64,000 bases of DNA from Streptomyces sp. HUAS ZL42 (GTDB lineage Bacteria; Actinomycetota; Actinomycetes; Streptomycetales; Streptomycetaceae). A model generated the notes under the pieces. It was not told the origin of the DNA and ran no database searches. It was given only the letters and a program-made list of their open reading frames with translations. A program made the position numbers and the translations under genes. Where the stretch lies: positions 5,305,001 to 5,369,000 of the forward strand of contig NZ_CP160403.1 in assembly GCF_040782645.1 (NCBI RefSeq), read 5' to 3'. Below, one piece after another: positions 37,324 to 44,764 of this stretch; within the stretch, counting starts at the first letter, position 1; each line of letters begins with the position of its first letter.

Positions 37324-38016
37324 ATGTCCGGACTGATCGACACCACGGAGATGTATCTCCGCACCATCCTCGAGCTGGAGGAGGAAGGTGTGGTCCCCAT
37401 GCGCGCCCGTATCGCGGAGCGGCTCGACCAGAGCGGGCCGACCGTCAGCCAGACCGTGGCGCGGATGGAGCGCGACGGCCTGGTCTCCGTGGCCAGCGAC
37501 CGGCACCTGGAGCTGACGGACGAGGGGCGTCGGCTGGCCACGCGTGTCATGCGCAAGCACCGGCTCGCGGAGTGTCTGCTCGTCGACGTGATCGGGCTGG
37601 AGTGGGAGCAGGTGCACGCCGAGGCGTGCCGCTGGGAGCACGTGATGAGCGAGGCCGTGGAGCGGCGCGTGCTGGAGCTGCTGCGGCACCCGACCGAGTC
37701 GCCGTACGGCAACCCGATCCCGGGCCTCGAGGAGCTGGGTGAGAAGGACGGCGCCGACCCCTTCCTGGACGAGGGCATGGTCTCGCTGGCCGAGCTCGAC
37801 CCGGGCACCGACGGCAAGACGGTCGTCGTCCGCCGTATCGGTGAGCCGATCCAGACGGACGCGCAGCTGATGTACACGCTGCGGCGGGCCGGCGTGCAGC
37901 CCGGTTCGGTGGTCAGTGTGACGGAGTCCGCTGGCGGGGTGCTGGTCGGCAGCGGTGGCGAGGCCGCCGAGCTGGAGTCGGGCGTCGCCTCGCACGTGTT
38001 CGTCGCCAAGCGCTGA
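37324..38016 (+). CDS. dmdR1: iron-dependent repressor DmdR1 (DtxR family)
   Basis: A 230-residue metalloregulator. N-terminal HTH (AERLDQSGPTVSQTVARMERDGL), dimer/metal domain and C-terminal SH3-like domain. Every DtxR metal ligand I can place is at the reference position: Met10, Cys102, Glu105 and His106 (primary site); His79, Glu83 and His98 (ancillary site). With Fe(II) it represses siderophore and iron-uptake genes. GAGGGG precedes ATG 37324. Position beside the UPF0309 gene matches S. coelicolor dmdR1, where an antisense gene (adm) has been reported. Two hairpins follow the gene. Confidence 0.93.
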   Translation: MSGLIDTTEMYLRTILELEEEGVVPMRARIAERLDQSGPTVSQTVARMERDGLVSVASDRHLELTDEGRRLATRVMRKHRLAECLLVDVIGLEWEQVHAEACRWEHVMSEAVERRVLELLRHPTESPYGNPIPGLEELGEKDGADPFLDEGMVSLAELDPGTDGKTVVVRRIGEPIQTDAQLMYTLRRAGVQPGSVVSVTESAGGVLVGSGGEAAELESGVASHVFVAKR

Positions 38017-38028
38017 GCGTTCGCCCGT

Positions 38029-38055
38029 CAACTCCCGGGACTGCGGGGGGAGTTG
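38029..38055 (+). terminator. hairpin 12 bases after dmdR1
   Basis: Arms CAACTCCC (38029-38036) and GGGAGTTG (38048-38055), 11-base loop. Probable first terminator of dmdR1. Confidence 0.6.
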
Positions 38056-38190
38056 TGGCGTCCCTTCGTTCTCGTCGAATCCAAGATTCACTGTGCCGAA
38101 TCGCAGCGCTCCGGCCCTTCCCGTGCGAGGCTGTCGCGTGAGGCATATGACCTGAGGGGGGCGGGAGGATGTGCCGCAGACGAGGAGATG

Positions 38191-38216
38191 GCCCCGGTGC
38201 CGTGTGGCACCGGGGC
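38191..38216 (+). terminator. second dmdR1-distal hairpin
   Basis: Perfect 11-bp stem GCCCCGGTGCC (38191-38201) with GGCACCGGGGC (38206-38216), loop GTGT, followed by CTGTCCTCCCCTGTGT. A strong intrinsic terminator form. Confidence 0.8.
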
Positions 38217-38384
38217 CTGTCCTCCCCTGTGTTGACCCGGAGCCCCGAGCTCTCAGGGTCAACCCCCTCGGACCGGTTTCCCCGAGCGGTCCGCCTCCCG
38301 TTGAAGATCTCCCCTGGGCGGCGGCGATCATTCCTTGAGCGGGGTCACTCGAACGAGGGGTGTTGCTCGCGGAGACCGGCATTT

Positions 38385-38400
38385 TCGAATGTGCATTCGA
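38385..38400. promoter_or_regulatory. LexA/SOS-box-like palindrome
   Basis: TCGAAT-GTGC-ATTCGA is a perfect inverted repeat differing symmetrically by one base per arm from the actinobacterial SOS box TCGAAC-N4-GTTCGA. It lies about 240 bases before the alpha/beta-hydrolase gene, just upstream of a TAGTCT that could be a -10 element. Confidence 0.4.
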
Positions 38401-38642
38401 TAGTCTGGGGAGTGACGGGCACCGCGTAACGTGCGCTGCAGGGGGTGGGCACGCAGCCGCGACGATGCCGGGAATCACCCGTGAATGGACGCGGCCGCCC
38501 GAGACGGTCGCACGGCAGCACCAGAGCAAGGGCAGGACACAGGACAGCGGTACGACGGCAGACACGACACGTTTCACCGGACCGGCCGGCTCGACGAGCG
38601 GTGGCGAGCGGTCCGAGCGGAGCTAGGGGGGTGCCAGTACGG

Positions 38643-39581
38643 ATGGCGCGGCGCATCGACGTGACCGGGGCGGGCGGCGTACGCCTGGCGGCCTGGGAGT
38701 TCGGGGACCCTCCCAAGAGCGACCCGGTGAAGCTCGTACCGGAACAGCCGGGTCCGCACCCGGAGCCCCCGGCCGTGGACCCGCACCCGCAGCCCCCCGA
38801 GCACGAACACACGCCCGGAGTGCTGTTACTGCACGGCCTGATGGGCCGCGCCTCGCACTGGGCGTCCACCGCCCGCTGGCTCTCCGAGCGGCACCGTGCG
38901 GTCGCGCTCGACCAGCGCGGCCACGGCCAGAGCGACAAGCCCCCGCAGGCCTCCTTCACCCGTGAGGCGTACGTCGAGGACGCCGAGGCCGCCCTCGAAC
39001 AGCTCGGCCTCTCCCCGACGGTCCTCATCGGCCACGCCATGGGCGCGCTGACCGCGTGGCAGCTCGCCGCCAAGCGCCCCGATCTGGTGAGCGGCCTGAT
39101 CATCTGCGACATGCGGGCGTCCGCGCTCGGCGCGGCCTCGCAGCGCGAGTGGGCCGACTGGTTCAAGTCCTGGCCCGTCCCCTTCGCCACGCTCGCCGAC
39201 GTACGCAAGTGGTTCGGCGAGGACGACCCCTGGGTGGAGCGGCCGAACCCGGCCCGCGGTGAGTTCTACGCCGAGGTGATGCACGAGTCGCCCGACGGCT
39301 GGCGTCCCGTCTTCGAGCCGGAGCAGATGCTGAAGTCCCGCGAGACCTGGGTGTACGACGCGCACTGGGAGGAGCTCACCCAGGTCCAGTGCCCCGCCCT
39401 CGTCGTGCGTGGCCTCGACGGCGAACTCGGCCGCGCCGAAGCCCAGGAGATGGTGCGTGTGCTGCCCCGCGGGGAGTACGCGGAGGTGGCCGACGCCGGT
39501 CACCTCGTCCACTATGACCAGCCGGAGGCCTGGCGGGCGGCGATCGAACCGTTCCTGGACGCGGTGCGCTTCGCTGGATAG
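38643..39581 (+). CDS. alpha/beta-hydrolase fold protein lacking the nucleophile serine
   Basis: A 312-residue protein. VLLLHGLMGRASHWAS (oxyanion loop), ALDQRGHGQSDKPP, and the nucleophile elbow, which reads GHAMGA: Ala132 (GCC 39036-39038) replaces the expected Ser of GxSxG. Asp in VVRGLDGELG and His in VADAGHLVHYDQP remain. A Pro/His-rich insert (about residues 32-57) precedes the core. An in-frame TTA (38826-38828, residue 62) predicts bldA dependence. ATG 38643 is preferred, 12 bases after a G-run; GTG 38631 is an alternative. Ordinary ester hydrolysis is unlikely; a lyase, binding or regulatory role is possible. Confidence 0.8.
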   Translation: MARRIDVTGAGGVRLAAWEFGDPPKSDPVKLVPEQPGPHPEPPAVDPHPQPPEHEHTPGVLLLHGLMGRASHWASTARWLSERHRAVALDQRGHGQSDKPPQASFTREAYVEDAEAALEQLGLSPTVLIGHAMGALTAWQLAAKRPDLVSGLIICDMRASALGAASQREWADWFKSWPVPFATLADVRKWFGEDDPWVERPNPARGEFYAEVMHESPDGWRPVFEPEQMLKSRETWVYDAHWEELTQVQCPALVVRGLDGELGRAEAQEMVRVLPRGEYAEVADAGHLVHYDQPEAWRAAIEPFLDAVRFAG

Positions 39582-39624
39582 CGCCAGGGGCCTGTGAGCT
39601 CGGGGGGTTCCGTCTCGTGGCGGG

Positions 39625-39670
39625 TGCGGGTTGGGTGTGGCTTGTCGCGCAGCTCCCCGCGCCCCCAAGG
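39625..39670. repeat. dispersed intergenic repeat, copy 4 (short form, plus orientation)
   Basis: Begins TGCGGGTTGGGTGTGGCTTG, then TCGCGCAGCTCCCCGCGCCC. It lies between the convergent hydrolase and ABC permease genes. Confidence 0.7.
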
Positions 39671-39702
39671 GGGTGGGTCCGCCCGTACGTCACATTGTCC
39701 CG

Positions 39703-41295
39703 TCAGGCCTTGCTCACCGCTGTGAGGATCTCCGGTAGTCGGGCTGCCGTGCGGGGAGCCGCCAGCCGGAGGCCGAGCAGGGTGATCGCCGCGCCGTAGG
39801 CCGTCCCCGTCGGCAGCAGCACCCAGCTCCACTCGTCGCCGCCCGCGCTCACGTTCAGCCAGATCGTCAGGGCGATGACGGGGGCGCACAGCAGGGCCGC
39901 CGCCACCATGCCGCCGAAGATCGCTATCCAGGCGAGGCCGGTCTGCCCGGGGGCCACGTTCTTGTAGCCCTCCTGCGGAATGGAGTAGGGGAAGCGGGCC
40001 GACGTCCACGCGCCGGTGGACAGCATCGCGCCGAGCAGTGCGAAGGACAGCCCCAGCACCTCGGGCAGCTTGGCCCAGTCCCCCAGCAGCGCCGTCGTCA
40101 CCACCGTCACCAGCGTGGCGTACGGCAGGGTGATCACCAGCAGGGCCAGGGCCCGGGCGCGCAGCTCGACGTAGGCGTCCCGGCTGGAGGAGATGGTCAT
40201 CGCGACGCTCCAGAACGCGGACGTGTCCTGACCGAACTGGTTGTACATCTGGATGCCGAGCATTCCGGCGGCGAAGCAGGCGAAGTAGATCGAGCCGGTG
40301 CCCTGCAGCGCGTTGAACACGGGCACGATCAGGCCGATCGCCAGGGACGTCACCCAGGCCGCCTTGGTCTTGGGATCGCGCCAGATGTAGCGCAGGCTGC
40401 GCTCCATGACCGTCCCGGTACGGCCGGCGGGGAGTAGCCGCCCGAGTCGCGTCGTCGACGTACCGCGGTCGCGGGTGGCCGTCTCGGCGGCCTGCAGCGT
40501 CGATCCGTCGGGTGCGGTCATCAGCCGCGTAAGACTGCGCGACCACACGGTCACCAGCAGCACCAGCGCACCTGCCGTCAGGGCGATCTGGGTGGCCGCC
40601 ACGCCGTACGACCCCTCGCTCGCCGAGTCCACGGCGCCGATCGCCGCCGCGGGCGGCACCCACCGCAACACGTCGTACACAGGGTCGAGTTGGGCCAGCC
40701 CGGACGACCCCAGCCGCTGCACGCCGAAGTTGACGACCTGCGCCCCGATCGCGATGACCAGGCCGCTCAGGACGGCCAGATCGCGGCCTCTGCGGCTGGT
40801 CAGCAGCCGGATGTTGGCGGCGGCGACGGCCCGCGCGAGGGCCACGCACACGAGCAGCGCGAGGACGACGGCGACGACGGACACGACGTAGGCGGCCGCA
40901 CCGTCCGCCACGGCGACCACCGACCCGGCCACCATCAACAGGGTGAACAGCGGACCGATTCCGACCAGCGAGGCCGCGAGCAGCGCCCGCACCAGCGGCC
41001 GTGGCCGCAGCGGCAGCATCACCAGCCGGGTCGGGTCCAGTGTCTCGTCGCCGCTCGGGAAGAACAGCGGCATGACCGCCCAGCCGAGGCCCAGCACGGC
41101 CACCAGCAGCACGACGAGGGAGGCGGCGTGGGCGTGCCCGCGCAGGGCGATCAGCCCGAGCAGTTGCAGCGCGGCGAACAGCAGGGTGACGACGGCCGAG
41201 GCGATGTAGGCGGCCCGTCGGCCTCCCGACTGCCGCAGCCCGTTCCTGAGCAGCGACAGCTTCAGCCGCACGACGGTGGAGGTCACGCTCGTCAT
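39703..41295 (-). CDS. ABC-2-type transporter permease
   Basis: A 530-residue membrane protein with about 12 hydrophobic helices, for example VVLLVAVLGLGWAVMPLFF, LLMVAGSVVAVADGAAAYVV and LALLVITLPYATLVTVVTTAL. The soluble middle (RLLPAGRTGTVMERSLRYIWRDPKTKAAW) is typical of large actinobacterial ABC-2 permeases. It overlaps its ATPase by four bases (ATGA), so the two form one exporter. The substrate is unknown. Confidence 0.85.
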   Translation of the reverse strand: MTSVTSTVVRLKLSLLRNGLRQSGGRRAAYIASAVVTLLFAALQLLGLIALRGHAHAASLVVLLVAVLGLGWAVMPLFFPSGDETLDPTRLVMLPLRPRPLVRALLAASLVGIGPLFTLLMVAGSVVAVADGAAAYVVSVVAVVLALLVCVALARAVAAANIRLLTSRRGRDLAVLSGLVIAIGAQVVNFGVQRLGSSGLAQLDPVYDVLRWVPPAAAIGAVDSASEGSYGVAATQIALTAGALVLLVTVWSRSLTRLMTAPDGSTLQAAETATRDRGTSTTRLGRLLPAGRTGTVMERSLRYIWRDPKTKAAWVTSLAIGLIVPVFNALQGTGSIYFACFAAGMLGIQMYNQFGQDTSAFWSVAMTISSSRDAYVELRARALALLVITLPYATLVTVVTTALLGDWAKLPEVLGLSFALLGAMLSTGAWTSARFPYSIPQEGYKNVAPGQTGLAWIAIFGGMVAAALLCAPVIALTIWLNVSAGGDEWSWVLLPTGTAYGAAITLLGLRLAAPRTAARLPEILTAVSKA

Positions 41296-42083
41296 CGCGC
41301 CCCGCCACCCAGCCAGTCCAGGTCGGAACCGGTGTCGCGGCCGTTCGCGCCGACGAGTTCGAGGAAGGCCTTCTGCAGGGTCGGGGCCGAGCCGCGCACC
41401 TCAGCGAGTGTGCCGTGCGCCCGGATGCGGCCGGCGGCCATGACGGCCACCCAGTCGCACAACGACTCGACGAGCTCCATGACGTGCGAGGAGAAGACGA
41501 CGGTGGCGCCGGAGGCGGTGTACCGCTCGAGCACACCCCGGATCGTCTGGGCGGACACCGGGTCGACGCCCTCGAACGGCTCGTCGAGGAAGAGCACTTC
41601 GGGGTTGTGGAGGAGGGCCGCGGCCAGCCCGATCTTCTTGCGCATGCCGGTCGAGTAGTCCACGACCAGCTTGTGCTGGGCACCGGCCAGGTCCAGTACG
41701 TCGAGCAGCTGAGTGGCCCGTTTGTCGACCTCGGCGCCGGGCAGTCCGCGCAACCGCCCGGAATAGGCGAGCAGTTCCCGCCCCGACAGCCGCTCGAACA
41801 GCCGCAGCCCCTCCGGCAGTACCCCGATCCGCGCCTTCACCTCGACCGGGTCCCGCCACACGTCGTGCCCGACGACCTCGACGGACCCCTGATCGGGCCG
41901 CAGCAGCCCGGTCACCATCGACAGCGTGGTGGTCTTCCCGGCCCCGTTCGGCCCGACGAGCCCGATGAACTTGCCCGCGGGCAACTCCAGATCGATCCCG
42001 GCAACAGCCACCTGCTGCCCGAACCGCTTCCAGAGTCCTTGAACACGCACGGCACTTGAACCCACCACTGCTCCCTCCGTCAT
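41292..42083 (-). CDS. ABC transporter ATP-binding protein
   Basis: A 263-residue ATPase. Walker A GPNGAGKTT, signature STGMRKK (an ABC-2/drug-exporter variant of LSGGQ), Walker B VLFLDEPFEGVDP and switch His in VVFSSHVMELVE. It energises the adjacent permease. Starts: ATG 42083 has TAGGGT ending 5 bases upstream (leaderless-like), whereas GTG 42068 and 42065 have a good GGAGGGAG; the longer form is given. Confidence 0.9.
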   Translation of the reverse strand: MTEGAVVGSSAVRVQGLWKRFGQQVAVAGIDLELPAGKFIGLVGPNGAGKTTTLSMVTGLLRPDQGSVEVVGHDVWRDPVEVKARIGVLPEGLRLFERLSGRELLAYSGRLRGLPGAEVDKRATQLLDVLDLAGAQHKLVVDYSTGMRKKIGLAAALLHNPEVLFLDEPFEGVDPVSAQTIRGVLERYTASGATVVFSSHVMELVESLCDWVAVMAAGRIRAHGTLAEVRGSAPTLQKAFLELVGANGRDTGSDLDWLGGGAR

Positions 42084-42112
42084 GTTGAACCCTACGGCGG
42101 GACAACATCCCC

Positions 42113-42154
42113 AGGGGCGCGGGGAACTGCGCGACAGACCACGAACAACCCGCA
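42113..42154. repeat. dispersed intergenic repeat, copy 5 (short form, minus orientation)
   Basis: AGGGGCGCGGGGAACTGCGC, then GACAGACCACGAACAACCC and GCA. It lies between the ABC ATPase start and the end of the primase-like gene. Confidence 0.7.
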
Positions 42155-42196
42155 GCGGCCGAACAAACGCACACCACGCAGGACAGAAGGCGCCGC

Positions 42197-42874
42197 CTAC
42201 CGATCCCGACCGCACGCATATGCCAAGGGCGAGATCAACTCCTCCGCATCCGGCAACCACCGATTCACCGCTGTAGGCCGGCAGGCCCACTGCACGGCCC
42301 CCCGAGACCCGAACCGCGTAGGCGGCGCAGCCACATACGCCCCCTCCCCGAGCGGCACCAGATCAAGGGACGCCAGCGACCACCCCAGCTTCCGCACCAG
42401 CTCCGGCACCTTCACCGCCCCACCCGGCAACACGAGGAACTGCATCCGGCGATCGGGCGTCAACGTCACCGGCCCGAGCGTCAGCTCCATCCGCTCCATA
42501 CGGGCCAGCGCGAGAAACCCCGCGGTCTCCGGCACGGACACCGCGTCGAACGTACGCCCCGTCGGCAGCAGGATCGACGCCGTCGGCTGCTTCTGCCACA
42601 TCCGGCGGGCGACCGTCGCACTGCCGGTGGCCTGCGCCGCCCAGTCCCCGCGCGCCGCATGCGCGCCGGGCGCGCCGCACGCGGCGTCGCCGCACGAGCA
42701 GCGCTGCACACCGTCGACGGCTTCCAGCCAGGTGCCGGGAAACACGTCCCAGTGACGCTCCTCGGCGTAGCGAACGGCGGTCTCCAGCAGCGAATCCCCG
42801 CGCTGCTTCGGAATCTGGGCGGCTTCGGTGGCCGGGATCGTCTTTTCCACGCTGAACACAACTCCCGCATCCAC
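42197..42874 (-). CDS. bifunctional primase/polymerase (prim-pol) N-domain-like protein
   Basis: A 225-residue protein similar to the small Streptomyces proteins annotated as prim-pol. Segments: LLETAVRYAEERHWDVFPGTWL, the cysteine cluster CSCGDAACGAPGAH (possible zinc site), SILLPTGRTFDAVSVPE and a C-terminal WACRPTAVNRWLPDAEELI. I do not see a helicase/primase C-terminal part, nor all polymerase acidic residues, so catalysis is doubtful. GTG 42874 is the longest start; GTG 42859 and 42850 are alternatives. Confidence 0.7.
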   Translation of the reverse strand: MDAGVVFSVEKTIPATEAAQIPKQRGDSLLETAVRYAEERHWDVFPGTWLEAVDGVQRCSCGDAACGAPGAHAARGDWAAQATGSATVARRMWQKQPTASILLPTGRTFDAVSVPETAGFLALARMERMELTLGPVTLTPDRRMQFLVLPGGAVKVPELVRKLGWSLASLDLVPLGEGAYVAAPPTRFGSRGAVQWACRPTAVNRWLPDAEELISPLAYACGRDR

Positions 42875-43176
42875 CTGGAGTTACGGGCCTCCGAGGCGTG
42901 CGGGGAGGAGCATCGATTCGTCATCTGGGGCGCATGGATGCACGTGAGGGGGCGCGCGGGAGGATCCGGGGCGGGAGAGGGGTAGTCACGGGTGGGGTCG
43001 GCTTCCGCCTTTACCCCGGCAATCCTCGCATGCCTCGCATTTTCGTTATGTCCGTGGGGCATTGATCTTCAGGGCCGGATCCTTTCGGCGCACCAGCCGG
43101 TGCCCGAGGAGGTCCAGCCGTGGAAGACACGTCAACTCGGTGCGCGGGCAGGCACCGCAGCCACAGGGGGTACGCC
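42875..43176. other. divergent intergenic region
   Basis: 302 bases between the primase-like gene and the TPR regulator. A direct repeat CCTCGCATG/CCTCGCATT occurs at 43026-43043. No gene or clear operator is seen. Confidence 0.5.
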
Positions 43177-44562
43177 ATGGCCGCAAGGCCTCTCGTCGCG
43201 CGGCAGCCGAACGAACGGCTGCAGGCGCTCATCCAGGAGGCGGGGTGCTCCAACGCGGGGCTCGCCCGCCGGGTCAACATGTGCGGCGCCGAGCACGGTC
43301 TCGACCTGCGCTACGACAAGACGTCCGTGGCGCGCTGGCTGCGCGGGCAGCAGCCGCGCGGACGGGCCCCGGCGATCATCGCCGAGGCGCTGGGCCGCAA
43401 GCTGGGCCGTACGGTCACGATCGACGAGATCGGCATGGCCAACGGCAAGAACCTCGCGTCGGGTGTCGGTCTCCAGTTCTCGCCGACCGTACTGGGGGCC
43501 ATCGAGCAGGTGTGTGAGCTGTGGCGCAGCGACGTGGGGCGCCGCGACTTCCTCTCCGGCTCGTCCGTCGCGGCGTCCGCGCTGGTCGAACCGAGCCGCG
43601 ACTGGCTGATCTCCTCGCCCGACGCGCAGGTGGCACGCTCCGCGGGGCCGCGGGTGGGGCTGTCCGACGTGGCGGCCGTACGGGCGATGACACAGGCGCT
43701 CACCGACCTGGACCACCAGTACGGCAGCGGGCATGTGCGCCCGGTCGTCGTGCACTACCTGAACAGTGTCGTCTCGGGACTGCTGGCGGGCTCCTACCGG
43801 GAGGCCGTGGGGCGTGAACTCTTCGCCGCGGTGGCGCGGTTGACCGAGCTCGCCGGATACATGGCCGTCGACACCGGGCAGCCCGGACTCGCCCAGCGCT
43901 ACTACATCCAGGCCCTGCGCCTGGCCCAGGCAGCGGGCGACCGCGGCTACGGCGGCTACGTCCTCGCCGCCTCCATGAGCCATCTCGCCGCGCAGCTCGG
44001 CAACCCCCGGGAGATCGCGCAGTTGGCGCGCGCGGCGCAGGAGGGGGCGCGCGGGCGCGTGACACCGCGGGCGGAGGCGATGTTCTTCGCGGCGGAGGCA
44101 CGCGGGCACGCGCTGATGGGCGACGCCCGGTCGGCCCAGGCGGCCTCCGGGCGGGCGGTGAGCGCCCTGGAACAGGCCGACCCGGCCTCCGGGGACGACC
44201 CGGCGTGGATCGCGCACTTCGACGAGGCCTATCTGGCCGACGAGTTGGCGCACTGCCACCGCGACCTCGGGCAGGCCGAGGCGGCGGCCCGGCGCGCGCA
44301 GGAGTCGCTGGACGGGCACCCGGAGTCGCGGGCGCGCAGGCGGGCCATCGGCTATGTGCTGCTCGCCACCGCCCAGGTGCAGCAGCGGGAGATCGAACAG
44401 GCCTGCAGTACGGGGATGAAGGCGGTGGAACTGCTGGACACCCTCCGCTCCAACCGCGGCGCCGAGTATCTGGAGGACTTCCAGCAGCGGCTGGAGCCGT
44501 ACCGGGACGAGCCGGTGGTGCGGGAGTTCGGGGCGCGGCTGGAGGTGCAGGCGGCGGCGTGA
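43177..44562 (+). CDS. NsdA-type TPR transcriptional regulator
   Basis: A 461-residue protein. The N-terminal DNA-binding part (PNERLQALIQEAGCSNAGLARRV, then YDKTSVARWLRGQQPRGRAP, about residues 10-65) is of the kind found in NsdA-like regulators; RRDFLSGSSVAASAL follows, then TPR-like helix pairs (AVARLTELAGYMAVDTGQPG, AQRYYIQALRLAQAAGD, DEAYLADELAHCHRDLGQ, to the end). NsdA relatives repress development and antibiotic production in S. coelicolor; a similar role here is inference. AGGGGG lies 7 bases before ATG 43177. Confidence 0.8.
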   Translation: MAARPLVARQPNERLQALIQEAGCSNAGLARRVNMCGAEHGLDLRYDKTSVARWLRGQQPRGRAPAIIAEALGRKLGRTVTIDEIGMANGKNLASGVGLQFSPTVLGAIEQVCELWRSDVGRRDFLSGSSVAASALVEPSRDWLISSPDAQVARSAGPRVGLSDVAAVRAMTQALTDLDHQYGSGHVRPVVVHYLNSVVSGLLAGSYREAVGRELFAAVARLTELAGYMAVDTGQPGLAQRYYIQALRLAQAAGDRGYGGYVLAASMSHLAAQLGNPREIAQLARAAQEGARGRVTPRAEAMFFAAEARGHALMGDARSAQAASGRAVSALEQADPASGDDPAWIAHFDEAYLADELAHCHRDLGQAEAAARRAQESLDGHPESRARRRAIGYVLLATAQVQQREIEQACSTGMKAVELLDTLRSNRGAEYLEDFQQRLEPYRDEPVVREFGARLEVQAAA

Positions 44563-44669
44563 AACCAGGGCGTACGAGGGCGTGAACGAGAGGAGAACGA
44601 AAGCTCCGGCTGCGAAAGGAGCGCGTATGTGGCGGATGGGGGACCGGATCTGTTACTGCGGTCACAGGG

Positions 44670-44694
44670 ACGCAGCTCACGCCCTGAGCTGCGT
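44670..44694. terminator. 10-bp inverted repeat between regulator and TQ-repeat gene
   Basis: Arms ACGCAGCTCA (44670-44679) and TGAGCTGCGT (44685-44694), 5-base loop. It may end the TPR-regulator transcript or be an operator for the next gene, 70 bases downstream. Confidence 0.5.
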
Positions 44695-44764
44695 AGCACC
44701 CGGCTCAGGGGACCCGGTAGCGTGAGCCGACGATTCCGACAGTCCCCCATTCGTAGGAGTCCCG

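Larger units (their letters stand above)
38017..38642. other. long intergenic region after dmdR1
   Basis: 626 bases with no gene I can support. It contains two hairpins (38029-38055 and 38191-38216), an SOS-box-like palindrome (38385-38400) followed by TAGTCT, and Arg-rich open frames with poor coding character running into the hydrolase gene. Confidence 0.6.

Noticed and set aside
38169..38429. Small frame covering the dmdR1-distal hairpin
   Set aside because: It reads through a perfect terminator stem and has no coding bias or ribosome binding site.
38445..38642. Upstream extension of the alpha/beta-hydrolase
   Set aside because: The added 66 residues are Arg-rich and unlike the family; the G-run and ATG at 38643 fit better.
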